Assembly: GCA_030435675.1 (NCBI GenBank)
Contig: CM059625.1
Span: forward strand, 7,068,001 to 7,132,000
Length of the DNA: 64,000 nt
Direction of reading: 5' to 3'
Source of the DNA: Steinernema hermaphroditum
Taxonomy: Eukaryota > Nematoda > Chromadorea > Rhabditida > Steinernematidae
Positions 35,792-48,886 of the stretch are shown here, piece after piece. The translations under genes were made by a program, and so were the position numbers. Position 1 is the stretch's first letter. Every line of letters begins with the position of its first letter. The notes beneath the pieces are model-generated. The model made no database searches. It worked only from the letters and a program-made list of their open reading frames with translations, and was not told the DNA's origin.

Positions 35792-38601
35792 ATGGCCACG
35801 GTTGCTGGCTCTACCTCAGAATGGAACACTAGTCAGTACTCTCCAATGGTAGGAAACGATTTATCCGGCTGAATAGCGACAACCCTTGTTTAGGAAGATG
35901 AATACCATCCGTTTGTTGAGGCATTATTGCCGTTTGTTAAGGATTTCAGTTTTGTTTGGTTCAATTTACAAGCGGCGAAACGTAAATTCATAAAGCAGCA
36001 TGAGAAACGAATGTCGAACGACGAAGAACGTCGGATAAAAGAAGAGCTTATTGTAATTCGTGACTTTTCGGCCTATTCAGTCCGTATGAACCGTTGCAGA
36101 ATGAAAGGGCGGACGCGAAACAGAAATGGGCTGGTCGTCTACTTGGAAAGCTGAGGAGAGACATCCAACCTCAGTGCCGAGATGACTTCGTAATGTCGGT
36201 GACGGGTAGACGGCCAGCAGTGTGCGTTCTTTCGAACCCCGATCAGAAGGGCAAAATGAGGAGGATCGACTGTCTGAGGCAGGCGGATAAGGTGTGGCGA
36301 CTAGATCTCGTCATGGTCATTCTTTTTAAAGTAAGCGCTGTGCTCTTGGTGGCAAAGTTTCCATCTTTTAGGCAATACCACTGGAAAGTACAGACGGTGA
36401 ACGACTTGAGAAATGCAACGAGTGTATATATCCCAATCTGTGCGTCAATCCCTACCATATTAGCATCGCTGTTAGAGAGCTCGATCTCTTTCTCGCCAAC
36501 TTTATATTCACGGCAGATCCTACCAACAGGGATGCCAATCAACAAAACCAAGGTATTCCATATGCACTCAATGCTTACATGTCGAGACTTCAGACAATAC
36601 GAGGTCAATCACTGCTGGACAGGGCGTCTGGGGAACTGGAGTCTTTTCTGCGTATGAACTCTTGCAGCATTCTCATCGTAAGAGTTTGATTGCCGTCCAC
36701 TCGCTAATTTGTAAAACAAGAACTTCCAGAGTTTCTGCAAGTCACTAACGGAGGAAATCGCGCACAACAGAACGGAAATGGCGTTTCCAGTGTAGTGCCT
36801 AAAACAGAACCGAGCGAGTGGCCTTCTGAAAATTCGTCAGCACCTCAACCTCCGCCTTCAGCTGTAGCTGCCGTTGCAAGTGTTAGCCACCTGAGTATGT
36901 TGCACGTTAAGGAGTCGCATTTGACTCAAATGTTCAGATACAAAGCCTCCACCACCGCAACCACAAACGGGTACACCCTATGTTATTCGAACACACGCAG
37001 CTGTAGGGGGCAGACAAGTGCTCGTACGTGACAAGGCACCTGGATCGACCTACACCGAAGAATCCGATGAACCTGTGGAGAAGCGCAGTCGGCACGCTTC
37101 CAGAGACAGTCTAGGAAGCGTTGGTGAGGAAATCGTACAAGCCAGTCAATGTGGAGGCAAGAATTGGACCGATCAATCGCCAAATGCGGGTGCTGTGAAC
37201 AAGGATGGTATTGTACCTGCAGGACTTAAGGTCCAAAAAGCGGTCCGGGTAAGACCGAAAACAGGCTCCCTAAAAGTGGTGGCTGGACGACAGTTTGGTC
37301 CCAGGTGAGCTGTCCGAATCGTCTGATATCAAACGACAGCTTTATTAAGTGGTGCGTCCGCATTCAAATCGACGATTCCTGGAATTACTGTCAATGCTCA
37401 GAAAACTCCGGAAGCTTTGGTTAAACGGGGATCACAGATTGCACTCATACGTCAACCTTCAAACGCCGTTCCTCATGTTGCCGGTCGACCAGGAATGTAC
37501 GTATCAGCTACGCAGTCTACTAGTCAAAGTAGCCAGAGAGCCCCCGAAGGTAACTGACTTTTGAAACTTCCCTTTTTCAGCATATTTTGCTTGGATTCCT
37601 GCATCTCATTTATATGTTTAGGAAAAACAGCACCTCTCGCTTTTGAAGAAGAGCTGACGAGGTCAGGTTTCCCGAAATCGCGCGACGAAGGATCATATGT
37701 ACAGACGGACGCGTCGGGACAAGCGCCTCTCGTGGCGACACGGAAGAGAGGAGCCGAAGGCGAGAGGCTTAATCACTCTCCGCTCGCTCCCCTTGTCATA
37801 AACAACAACGGTGCAACTGCAGCGAATGCGGAACCTGTATCAAACGGTTCACTAGGATCAGCTTCCTTCAATCTCAACAGAAGTACGAGTAGCAACGGTA
37901 ATAGCAATGACAGTCTGTCCTCGAACGGCTCTTCCTCCACCTACACCTCAATTGCGGCCACTCTGATCAGACGGAGCGACGGCAACAGCAGCGGATCTCA
38001 TTCTAGTCCAACAAAATTCACCAACAAGGACGGACAAGTTATCTCCTTCAGGTACTCCCACCTTCATTTTTGGTTTTCACGGTTTCGGTATTTTCAAGTA
38101 CGGTATTACAAAACGTGGAATGCTCGCACAAAGCTAAAGCGACTTGCGACGACCGCTGTTCCGATGATTCTCCGATCGACGTATGTTCGTCGGTTGACAT
38201 CTATCCTCCGCTGGTTGTTTGTTCGAATACATCTGGCATTTGCAGTCCTGTGCCACAGTTCGTTTCGAAACCAAACGATGCAGCAGTAGGTTGACCAATC
38301 GACTCCAATATCACGAAACGGCTTTCAGAGGCTCGTCACACCACGACCGATGATACTCACTGCCTCAAGCACGGGTTTCATCATGACTCCTCACAACAGC
38401 GGGAAGATCGCCAATGACGCGCGAGTGGCAGCGCGAGTCATCCAGCAGACGGAGAAGCTGAGTAGCATCAGTCCCGTTACGATCATGGGTGGCTACAGCA
38501 GCCAGGTGACCACTCCGGTGGGCACTCCGAGGGCCACACCGATACCTCGATCGGCCAGTAGCGGCGTGTCCGGTGAAGATGAATATATCACAATTGCCTG
38601 A
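35792..38601 (+). CDS. nfi-1: Nuclear factor I (NFI) CCAAT-box transcription factor
   Basis: A sequence-specific DNA-binding factor. It starts [18 protein letters not shown]. The NFI DNA-binding/dimerisation domain is well preserved: [35 protein letters not shown], and after a 47-nt intron [20 protein letters not shown]. It continues with [20 protein letters not shown] and [16 protein letters not shown] second conserved block follows: [33 protein letters not shown]. The C-terminal half is Ser/Pro/Asn-rich, as expected for the activation region, and ends [13 protein letters not shown]. Exons after 36720 are joined by several short introns that I placed only roughly. The domain match to human NFIA is strong. 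Only one NFI gene is seen, as in C. elegans. Confidence 0.9.
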
Positions 38602-39029
38602 AGCTTTCCGCCAAGATTTTCGGTGAATCAAGAAGGACGGACCGACGAAAAGCGCCCCTTACCGCAATCATAATAATGCGTTTGTTGGTTAGGTCCAAGG
38701 CCTCTACATTGTTCGGGTTAGTCAATAACGAGTATCTCTTTGTTATTCTTTTTTCGTACCATACGATGTTTTTGTTTCCTTTTGATCGAGGTCGTTCAAA
38801 GAACTTATGGTGCCCAGCAGCTCTGCAGCTGTTTTGAACACTTTTTTCCCGTCGGACATTGCCTCTGCAAGGAACTCAGCGTTTATGGGGTTACTATATA
38901 AATCTTCCAAAATGTTGTTTTCCGATAGAGTGGGAGAGGAGCTCGCCCTTCATTTCGCGACGAGCGCCAATCTTTTTCGCTTCAGAGAATAGGGCGCAGA
39001 CGACAAATAATCGCCAAAATGGAGTCTAA
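38602..39029. other. Convergent 3' region between NFI and the minus-strand phosphatase
   Basis: No gene recognised; presumably 3' UTRs of the two converging genes. Confidence 0.35.
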
Positions 39030-39748
39030 TCATCGGAACCCAAGAAGCTGCTGACGTCCGAGCTCGATGGTGTGACCACGAGCCGCTTCGAACTCTGCGA
39101 CGGCGTCCGCAGGTTTCATCCCGTTGCACTCCATTAGGTAGAGACAGATCATGTACCCTGTGCGGTTGAGACCATGTGCGCAGTGCACTCCAATTACCTT
39201 CTCTAAATCACAGAAAAAAACAAACATTCTCATGTGGATAAAGGGACACCGACCATTTGACTCATTGTGCCGAAGAAACCTATTGACAACTTTTTGAAAG
39301 CGATCCTTCTCCTTGTCACCGACATGGCCGCGACACTTGATCTTTACGTGTTCGATGTCGTGTTTTTCGAATTCCGAAGACTTGTAGTATTTGTCGGAAG
39401 ACGTCAAATCGATGACCATTCCGAGAGTGACACCTTCAGCGTGGAGCTAAAGCACTCAGTCGTGGCAAAAGAACAATAGTTCACGGAACACTTACCCGTC
39501 TTAAGCAGTTTTCCACGGTAAACCACTCGGAAGAAGGACCAGCTTCTTCAGGATTGTCCTCGAAATACGTTTTGTCTAAAGGCGTTTTGAAGGCAACGAA
39601 CCGCGCCGACGAGAGTCTCTTGCCAGTGCATTCATAATTTCGCCATCTAATCAAAGCTGTCATAGACGCCGTGTTTGCAAGAAAACTTACTTGTCGGGAA
39701 TCTGACGTTTCTTTCGAGCTTTCTCTTCACTTCGCATACGGGAGAGCA
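39030..39748 (-). CDS. PIR-1/DUSP11-like RNA 5'-phosphatase (copy A)
   Basis: A cysteine phosphatase of the RNA triphosphatase branch, which removes phosphates from RNA 5' ends. In C. elegans PIR-1 works with Dicer in small-RNA pathways. It starts MLSRMRSEEKARKKR and joins WRNYECTGKRLSSARFVAFK. It then has GMVIDLTSSDKYYKSSEFE and HVKIKCRGHVGDKEKDRF. The catalytic P-loop is VIGVHCAHGLNRTGYMIC, which fits HCX5R with the HGLNR core typical of DUSP11. The end AAGHTIELGR-like block (EAARGHTIELGRQQLL) matches the RGH motif of DUSP11. The protein stops soon after (LLGFR), so it lacks the long C-terminal tail of human DUSP11. Four exons, introns about 45-50 nt. Copy B lies 1.5 kb away in opposite orientation. 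Confidence 0.87.
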
Positions 39749-41249
39749 TTCCGATCTTCGACGATTCGATACGCAAAATGGTCACACAACGCAAATGCCG
39801 ACGACCGAGATTTCACCGTGGCCAAAGGGTTAGCTTTTGCGACAACGACGGCAAAGACAAAGAGAGAGACGTGTTGTCGGATGATGTTATTATTGCTGCT
39901 GCGACGAGGATAACGAACAGGACGCCTTCGAGGATGTTGTCTCTGAAGTGACCACTCTCTGCTGTTTAGCTTTCTTCGACGCGAAAAGCTGATTACGCCG
40001 GTATGAAGCGCACGAGAGAAAAACGAGCCGAATGGCTGAGAGACAAGGGAAGCAGCTGATGAGTTAGTTACAAGCGTTAAGTGTCAAAAACAGCATAGCA
40101 AACTGAGGGCCACTGCGGAATCGGGCCCTTTGAAAAATGGGCCTTTTTGGGAGACACTTTATGGGTTGCGAAGCCATAAGAGAAAATTTGAGGCGTGCAC
40201 GATGAAAAGTCGGTTTTTCCGACGAATAAAGGGTCAAAAAGCGAATGAGGCGAGGCGGTGAAATGCCGGATCTGAGAGCGACGAAAATGGATGAGGTGCG
40301 AAAGGGAGCCAGTGGTCCGGACCGAACGAAATTATCGCGCTGCTTCAGAATTCATGAGCGAAGCGAATGGAGTTATAAAAAAAGAGAGTGGAAAAGAAAA
40401 CTGAGGAAGAGGGAAGCTGCTGTGATTACTTTTCGTTTCAATTACCACCAAACGAAAATCAAGGATGTACGGCCTTGTGGACGCGATATTGGCCCCTTTG
40501 ATTGATGTGGCAGTGAGGTGACGCCTTCTCTAAAACTCATATATCTTTTTCTAATCTCATCTTTCTATCGTGGCACACGTGAATGAACTCGACAAAAAAA
40601 AGGTTCGTCTCTGACACCCGATAAGTCTAGCTAGAGAAGACTGAGCATTTTATTAAAACAAAATTACTGTGGTTGGGACACACATCTTCGTATTATTAAT
40701 CAGATATGGTTCTTAAAGGGTAGCAAAACAACAACACTCATTTTGTCAAAAGGTTCTCTGAATCTTTTAGCGAATCCGGGATACTGTACTGTCTGATAAC
40801 AGCGCATATTTTTTCATAACTTCATAATCGGTGATTTTTGCAAGAAAAGGCGAAGAGCGCACTGGTTGCTAAGTGATCTCTGCGAAAGGGAGCGGAGCAA
40901 TCAGCTGAGAGCGTGTCGGAAGAGCCGACGAGCGAGTCGCGGTGTAAAATGGAAGTGAACAAGCGACGTTTCCGAATGCGGACTGCTGAGTAAATTGGTG
41001 TGGTCGCCGAGAGTTATGCATTGAATTCGACCTTTGCCACAACCGCAGCGATTCGACCTCTTTTACCTTCGAGAACTGTGATGATTTCCTGTCGGCGGAA
41101 TAGTACTACATTCCCACTGATAGAACAGATGCGATTCCCTTGGGAGAAAACCGAAAAACAGCGCGAACTCTTTTCTTCTCTATTCAGTATAATTGCTTTA
41201 TTCACAGACAACTCAATTTACTGGCAACCTTAAAAGAATTCTCATCGAA
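39749..41249. promoter_or_regulatory. Divergent intergenic region between the two PIR-1-like genes
   Basis: Both phosphatase genes start outward from this 1.5-kb region, so both promoters should be here. Open frames of 60-95 codons occur but none resembles a known protein. A partly self-similar stretch, GGGCCCTTTGAAAAATGGGCC, is split around 40124-40144. Confidence 0.35.
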
Positions 41250-42496
41250 ATGGATCCAAGTGCACCCGACAAACGAGACCACAGTGGCGAAAAACAAGAC
41301 CATAACCCTGCTTGTGGAACTCGTTCACCGCCGGCCCAGACGAGCGAGAAGCCGCGAGGATCCAACATTGGACGTCATCGAAATGGAGGAAATTGGAGAA
41401 ACGAGCGTAGAAATGGTACGATAACTGATGGATATCTTAAATTGAATTTGCTAAGTAGAACATCATCAGCGCCATCGGGTGGAGAATAGAGATCAAAAGG
41501 CGACGGAGAAGGGGAAGGAACGTGTCCAGTACACCAGTTGTGGTCGACTTCCTGACGGGTATTTTTGAGCAAGATCCCTCTCCTAAAAGTGTCTTTTTTG
41601 AGGTGGGTTAACTACGTCGCCATAGGTTCAAACGTGTCAGGGACGCCTTTCCTTCCATTCAAAACGCCTCTGCGAGCTGAGTTCAAGTCAAAGCTGAACG
41701 GAGTGGAGCTGTTCGAAGTTGATACTCTGCTGAAATGTGTTTGTCGATAGGGTCCATTCCGCTCTTCACGTCTTTCAGGTTGTGAGCAACAACAGAAAAC
41801 TCGGTCTAGTTATCGATTTGACGAATACTGACCGTTACTATGACTCAAGAATATGGCAGAAAAACGGTATATACTATGTGAAGATGAGAAACCATGGCCA
41901 GGACGTACATCTACAAAACGGACTTTTCAACAGGTTCCGTAATACAGTCGACGGCTTCAGGAGGAGACACCCCGAAGACAGTAAGAAAACATTTGCAACC
42001 GTTTTCAGAAGAACTCCGTTTAGATCTGTTAATTGGAGTCCACTGCACTCATGGCCTCAACAGAACCGGCTACCTAATATGTCGCTACATGATAGAGGTC
42101 CTCAAAGTGAATGCACGTGAAGCAATATGGGGTAAGGTGCGGGAAGCTATGGCATCGAGACAGATTCCACGCCGGCCGAATGTTGGAAAGTGTGGATAAA
42201 AGCAAAATTCACTTTCAGAGTTCGAGAGATCGCGCGGATACGCAATCGAAAAAGACTCTTATGTGAATTCTCTAAAGGAAATCGCTCTGTCTTTACAGGC
42301 GGAACAAACGAAGGCGCTCGAGAGCGTTGACGAATGGGAAGATATGACTCATAGAAAAAGGACAGACAAACTGCTCACTTCTAAAAAGAGTAGTTGGCTC
42401 GAGCAGCTCCGCGACGACACTCCATCGCTGGACTCCGAGCGCAGCAACTCAGCTGACCATCTCGCGGCTGAAATAGAGACCTCTGCTCACATATAG
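41250..42496 (+). CDS. PIR-1/DUSP11-like RNA 5'-phosphatase (copy B)
   Basis: Second member of the pair. It starts MDPSAPDKRDHSGEKQDHN, followed by a charged N-terminal extension not found in copy A. The catalytic domain begins RWVNYVAIGSNVSGTPFLP and FKTPLRAEFKSK. It continues KLGLVIDLTNTDRYYDSRIW and IYYVKMRNHGQDV. The P-loop is LIGVHCTHGLNRTGYLICRY, identical in its core to human DUSP11. The RGH-like block is EFERSRGYAIEKDSYVNSL, here RGY instead of RGH. A polar tail of about 80 residues follows and ends AAEIETSAHI. Introns are short. The last codons and the stop lie inside the first unit of a 78-bp tandem duplication. Confidence 0.85.
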
Positions 42497-42640
42497 AGCG
42501 ATTCGACGTTTCAACAATCATCTACCTCTGTGTATTTTACCTCTGTTTCTGTACAGATCTCGGCTCACATATCGAGCGATTCGACGATTCAACAATAACC
42601 TACCTCTGTGCATTTTACCTCCGTTTCTGTCTGTACCAAT
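42483..42640 (+). repeat. 78-bp tandem duplication across the copy-B stop codon
   Basis: Two direct units, each beginning near GGCTCACATAT and ending near the CTCTGTTTCTGT words, are offset by 78 bases (GCTCACATAT at 42485 and 42563). They differ at a handful of positions. Unit 1 contains the end of the PIR-1-like coding sequence; unit 2 is in the 3' UTR and has CGAG where unit 1 has the TAGAG stop. Confidence 0.75.
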
Positions 42641-45618
42641 AAGTTTTCCTTGTGTGATGTGAGAGAAGAACCGAAGAATGTTCTTGTTCTGTCGAGGGAT
42701 ATACGGTTGAACAAGACCGTCTATGCATATTTTAAGGGACGATCGCGTTGTTTGTCATTCTATTATGACATATCGTTAGAATGCTCGATTTAGCCGACAC
42801 AGATTATGAAAATGTCGGTGGCTTCTGTTTGCGCTCGGGTGTGAACGAATGCTGTTTGAAGAGCATCGGCATCTCTGATCTGTGCGCGCTCGAGTGGTTC
42901 TGATCTGGGAAAGCCGTCCTTTGTAGAAGTGTTTTTGCACATCCTTCAAATCTATGGAGATTAGAATTGCCTGCACCAGGCTGCAGTATGAGGTCCTCTG
43001 ACATGATCTGAGCTTACAGATTGTTGCATCTGTAATTGGCTATTATACTGATCATCACTATTGAATATTAACAACATAAAGTCTGTGGTAAAATTTTACA
43101 GGACACATTGATTACGGTACACTCGAACATCGGGTTCTGCAAGGACAGAATCTTTTTCCACTTTTCTTTCACAATCTTTGACTCACTTCTTGTTCTATTC
43201 CCAGATGCATTCTGCCAACGTCAACCTTAGTGCTGCGAAAGTGCGAGGTCATTACAGTTTCGCGTGGGGCGTATTTTATGCACAATTGTTATTCGCGGCG
43301 TGTGACACGAGCGCGCAGAAGAAGACGATGGCAATGCGCGCGGTCGCGTCATCTTGTGCTTAGACTGGTCGATTCTTGCAGGGTCAGCTGGTGTTACTCG
43401 TATTGTATTTGTGTTTGTCGAAACCTTACTTGAGAACATTTGCTCGCGATCACTCTAATTTCGCTTTTCACGGGTTAGCCGTCGGCTCTCAACGCCTTTG
43501 GTCACTCGTCGCATTCCTTTTTCAGTCAGTGCGTTTGCTGTTTGTTCAGCCCAGTTGTGTAGAGCCTATTCCGCTTAGTTTTGTTTATCTTCTCGCTTTG
43601 GAAAGTTCCTCTGTTTACGTTATATACTCAGTCAATTGTCCCTCATTTTCCTCCAATTTTTGAATGATTTGCTTCCTGCGAAACCTTGCGGTGGCCGGTT
43701 TCTTCGTGGCGACTCGTCCGAGGCGTAGCAAACGGTTGGAAAACAGCCTCCGACTCCTTCTTCTTTGCCGTCCCTAAACATGAGGACCAAGTGACCGGGC
43801 TCATCTTCACTCATTGTTATGTAATTGAAATGCTCCGTTCAACTCGAAACTGGTTTTCTGACAAAAAGGCGCCGACGCGGTTCTTGTATTGGTTACAATT
43901 CAATCGGAGATTTGTTTTGAGTTGTGCCTTGCGGCTCTGCGTACATCGCAGAGATAAAATCACGACTCTTTTATGGTTGCTGGCATTACTTGCCGGATGA
44001 ACGACCATGTTCCATTTTCCCATCACCTTTCCTAACTTCCGACGTTCGGCATATCTTGAACGACTGGGTGTGGGAAGTATCAATAGATGCATAACTGCAT
44101 GGACATACCAGTCTCTCCTAAAGAGCGATTACAGTCGTGAAGGCAAACATGCGATCGTAATTTCTTACTTCTACTGCTGTTTATTGTGGCTGTAATAGCA
44201 AGTAGTTGGATGGCGGTCGTTTCGAGGGATTTCGCCCAACGCACGCCTTCGCATGTAGGCAACAACAGAAGGTGTTTTCCACTGCCAACTTTTTGTTTGA
44301 CTCCCTAAAGATCGTTCGGCGAATATTTTTAGCTTTCCACTTGAAGAAGTAGTATTTTTCCACCCCGGAATTCCGCTCGTTTCTTCTTTTTTATTTAGAT
44401 TCTCGTTGATTCACTGACTTTCTCTTTCGCTGCCGTGACTCACTTTGCAAACGTTCCGCGCCTTATTAGCTGTAATTGAGTATTTTTGTCCGCCATGTTT
44501 TGGGGTTTCCACTTAGAGCAAAGTTCGAAAGTGGTACACACTTGCTGTCCGCGAGAGTCGCTGCAGAAAAAGTACTGCCTTCTTCTCTCCGTGGCATTGA
44601 GAGTCGTGTCCGCGAAAATGGGCCCGACCAGGGATTATTATGGTAATTTAGCAAATAAACCCTTGTTGGCGCACTTGTTTAAAAGGACCATGCCACTTTT
44701 CTTTCTAGCACTTTCGAGACCGTTTGCACGTCGCTTGGGTCTAAACATTAGCGAACAGCTGTTATCTACATAATGCAATTGAAGTGCTCTAGGGCTGCTT
44801 TTGATCAAGCTCAGTGAGTTCGAATGTCCTTGTACCGCACGTTGGCTTGCTTCGTTGCATCATCGTTTTGTCGTTTGGGTTACATATTTCATATTTGTCC
44901 CACTTCTCGCCGTCAGCGATTTGGAATTCTTTCATTATTCCGCGCACACCGTCGCATCCTCCTTTCTCTCTTCGACGGTGGTCGTCGTCTGCGTGGCTAC
45001 CTTTCCTTTCTTCCCTACCGGGTGAATCCAGCATGTCTCTCTCGCCCACTGTTCGGGATCTCTTCCCATTTACATGCAAAGTACATCTGTTTCGGACCTC
45101 TGTGAGTCAGTTAGTCACTGAGTCACTTTTGTTACATGTGTCATGCAACCGACCGCGGTGAACCGCCTGCGGATGAGACCGCATCAGTGACATTGTCGAA
45201 GTGAACGTCGGGCCGAGTCACCTTCCTTTCTTGTATAATCTCTGTTTGCCTATGGAATTTTTGACAAATCAAAGAGAGGTGGAAAGAGATGACTGCAGTC
45301 TTCACGGTCCCGTTTTCTCTCGTCCTTTTCTAAACATGATGCCCTTAGCCCAACGTTCGCATTTCTGTAAAATGCCAAATGATGACAAGTGAGCGCGACG
45401 GCGTGAAAACGTGTATTTTGTTTGTATGGTGCCCGCTAGACACTCATTGGTTGTGTTTTCAGATTGACGGATACGAGTACATAATCCTTGTCAGTGCATA
45501 AATTAGAAGAGCGCTCTCGTGGCGCAACCTGCAGTCTCACAGAGACTGACAGTGTCTATACTGAGCTCTTCTTCCATTCTCACTTGCGTCCGGCGTTGTC
45601 GGTCCATAAAACAGAGCA
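42641..45618. other. 3-kb region without recognisable gene
   Basis: Several frames of 60-115 codons exist on both strands (for example 43376-43663 and 44814-45161), but none has family resemblance or convincing exon chains. The pyrimidine-rich right part probably includes 5' UTR and promoter of the downstream kinase. Confidence 0.35.
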
Positions 45619-48220
45619 ATGATGGTCCACCCTGCAATCAGCGACCCCGTGGACATGGACAGCGGCATAGCCTCGAGGTTGCGCCAATATCCGTCTCTGG
45701 TCAGACAGTCATCTTTGTCCAGAAGGCATGCCAGCGTCTGAGCTACCCTAACTTTATCGACATTCCAGATACATCCAACCGGATCAGTCGCGAGTGACTC
45801 GTGCCTCATCCCCGAAGTGCATTTCTGAAAAGAACGACCTCAGCCCCAATCCTACAACCTCCTCCAGTTCCTGTGAATGTTGTGCCTTGAGCGATAGCAG
45901 TCTTTCCGACCACTACGTCAACGGGAATTATTTGAGTTGTTCGCCAAAACCTGACGAAGTCTGTGTACAGACCCATTTTGTGCGTTTACTGTATATGTTT
46001 AGTGCGACTCACACTGCAGGGATCAATCACCAACAGATCGTGAAAGCGCGAAATCGACTTCTCCACCTGAGTCACTCGAACCGCGAGTGAGGCCCCGTCT
46101 CCAGACGAGCTCGAGCTTTGAGGTGCTGCGTAATGACATTGGACCTCTTCATAGTGTCGATGATTTCACCATCGAAAGTCATCTGGGAGGAGGTTTCTTT
46201 GGAGACGTCTACAAGGTAGCCTATGGCGGATTCATCTTGGAGACAAAGACAACGCATTGCAGATTCACCGCACCGATGACAACATGTGTGATCCCTTGGT
46301 CATGAAGGTCGCGAAAATCGATGAATCTCGATACGGTGTTAATAGTCGTATCCGAGCGAAACGAAACGTGCTGCATGAAGCCAGAATACTACAGATACTG
46401 AAGCACCCTAACATCTTGAAGTCGAGGTAAATTTAGATGTAATAGGGCATCGCATAAAGGGACGGTTCCAGGGGAGGGTGTGTGGAGCTAAGAGGCGATC
46501 GATGGGACATCCATTTGCTTGTTGATTTCTGCGACATGGGAAGTCTTCACTGCATGGTCCTCAACAAGCACATCGAAATGCCTTGGTTACTCCGGTTTGG
46601 AATTGCGTTGGACATCGCCAACGCCATGCAGTTTGTACATGATAGCGGATACGTGCACCGAGATCTGACAAGCATGGTTCGTTCGCGTAGCCTGCGGAGG
46701 ACAACGATTCCGTTTAGAACATCCTTCTGCAGTCATGTCGTTCGCCCCACGAGATCAAAGCTGTGGTTGCTGACTTTGGACTCTCCTGCGAACGTCCGAT
46801 TTACCCTCACCGCCTGCAGCAAGTAGGAACTTTGAACTGGATGGCCCCGGAGACCCTGAAAGAAGAGTACTACGATGAAAAAGCCGACGTCTTTGCTTTT
46901 GGTGTCATTCTTTGTCAAATTATCGCTCGAATCGATGCTGATCACGACGCCGGTCTCTACCGATCGCATCTTTTCGGACTCGACTACATCCGATTCACAG
47001 CGCATTGTCCTTCGGATACTCCCTTGGATCTACTGAAGTTGGCTTTCTGGTGCTGCTTGGTATGAAGTACTCGCTGAACTGGTAAGATTCTTTACTTACT
47101 TCAGATGAATCCCTCGTCGCGTCCGTCGTTCTCGAAAATTTACGAACAACTCAGCGCAATGATCACGACAAAGCGTAACGAAGATGAGGGTAAACTGGAG
47201 AACCACGGGATGCACTCGCCTTATCGGGCCAATTCCTGCTACGGACCTCCGGATACCCGCCTCGGTCGATCCCAATCTGACGCCGCCATTCGCCCAACCG
47301 AATTGTACGCACAGTCGACTGGCAAACCGTTTCGAGGGTTGGGCGCATCTCTGTCATCGACTACAAGTGTGCTTCCGGAAGGAGTCGTCGTCGACGACGA
47401 CTCATTCGAAAGCTCCCCGAGTGTATGCTGCTCCGAAGATACTGAGGCCAGGATGAAACAGTTAGCTGTTTCAGTGGCGAACGAAGATCCGGACTACGCG
47501 GTTGGTCTTTCTTGACAGTATCAGTTAACGGTGACGACCCCAACTTTCAGGAATCGGAGTCGAATCCATTTAGAACGAGCTATCGGGAACGTTGTATCCG
47601 GAAGTTTACTCCGAAATGGAACGTAGACGATTTCGAGCAACACAGCAATTGCATCGAAACAACACCTGACAGGAAGCTCTCTGCGCTGGATCCCCGATGT
47701 CCGATGTCCGTAAAACACACAAAGAGGGATTCTCAGCCGTAAGAGACGAAGAATATCTCCAAGCAGTCCCTTCTTCTTGTCTTTCAGGCTGCGTAGGACG
47801 GCCTCCATGCCCAATTTTCCAGTTGGATCGATGAAAGTGACGGCGTCTCTTGACGAAGAAGTCGCTTTATCGCTACCATCGAAACGAATTAATAACGCGG
47901 GAATCGGAGCGCAAAGAGATCTCCAGGGGAAGATGACACTGACCTTCCGCGACTACGACCAGAAGTTTACCTCGCTGAGATATCCAGCTCGCCGAAGGGC
48001 AACAATCGAGAAGGAACAAACCGAAATGGACGCATTCGATCTGTCCACACACCACCTCGCTTCAGTCAAAGAGACTGTGCGCATCGAGAGCACGTCCCCT
48101 TCCCCGTCAGCCCTTCCTACCATGGTCACCGTAACCGAATTTCACGGAAAGGGTGATGCGCCTAAGGAAAGAGGCTGCATTCGTAGGACCTCAAAATTTT
48201 CGGCATGCACGCTCATGTGA
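45619..48220 (+). CDS. TESK-like dual-specificity protein kinase
   Basis: A kinase of the LIMK/TESK family, whose members phosphorylate cofilin and regulate actin. It starts MMVHPAISDPVDMDSGIA. After a Ser/Cys-rich N-terminus the kinase domain begins VDDFTIESHLGGGFFGDVYK (glycine loop). It has the invariant Lys in PLVMKVAKIDE, then ILQILKHPNILKS. The catalytic loop is YVHRDLTSMN, the HRDLTSxN form of TESK/LIMK. The activation segment has KAVVADFGLS and then GTLNWMAPETL. The end of the domain is KADVFAFGVILCQIIARIDA, FGLDYIRF and MNPSSRPSFSKIYEQL. All catalytic residues are present. The C-terminal third is low-complexity Ser-rich, with RRTASMPNF as a possible basic phosphosite, and ends SACTLM. 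Introns are about 40-55 nt. There are no LIM domains, which favours TESK over LIMK. Confidence 0.87.
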
Positions 48221-48886
48221 TTTGCCCTTTCCATATAAAGCAACTCGGGGTCAATTTTTTAAATATTTTCGAAATCAATGGTCTCATACTAAATTAAGAA
48301 TTCTAGAATCTCATAATAATAATGATAAGTAAAGTATTTTGGGTCCAACTGGTGATTATATTGCTCATATCTTCTAGATAGCTTCTGCTTTTGTTTCTCT
48401 GCTCATCGATTCTCAGTGCTCCTGTTGAGTTGTTGTATCGTCTAAGCAAAGAGCTCACTGTAGCATACTGGTGATTTACGTCCTATATAAATTATTATTC
48501 TTGAACACATTTGCCTTCGAACAGAATCGCTAGATACAGAGCAAAGTAACAGTGCAAGTCTGCTAGACAATATAAGTGCAAATGCGTTACCCTGTATCGC
48601 AGCAACGCTGCGAGGTTCGCATATTTCGTGTCTTTTTACGCTTGTTTCACGGTCAAACCCCCTGCATCTAGTCTATCAACGCAGTCCATATTTGGATTAT
48701 TCATGTGACGCATGTTTCCCAGTTGAGATCGCATGATTTCCCGCGCTTTTCGTCTCGCTAGACGAACTTACGCATTTCCCGCCAGAAGGAGTTCAAACAC
48801 GCAGAACGCTCGCTCGCTGTACCGTAGTAGGATCCCGCGCGCGAGAAGAGCGCTTCCGCTGTGCTTCCCCTGCTGATTCTGCGACT

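Noticed and set aside
43376..45161. Several 60-115 codon hydrophobic frames upstream of the kinase
   Set aside because: Mutually overlapping frames in a pyrimidine-rich region; no conserved motif.
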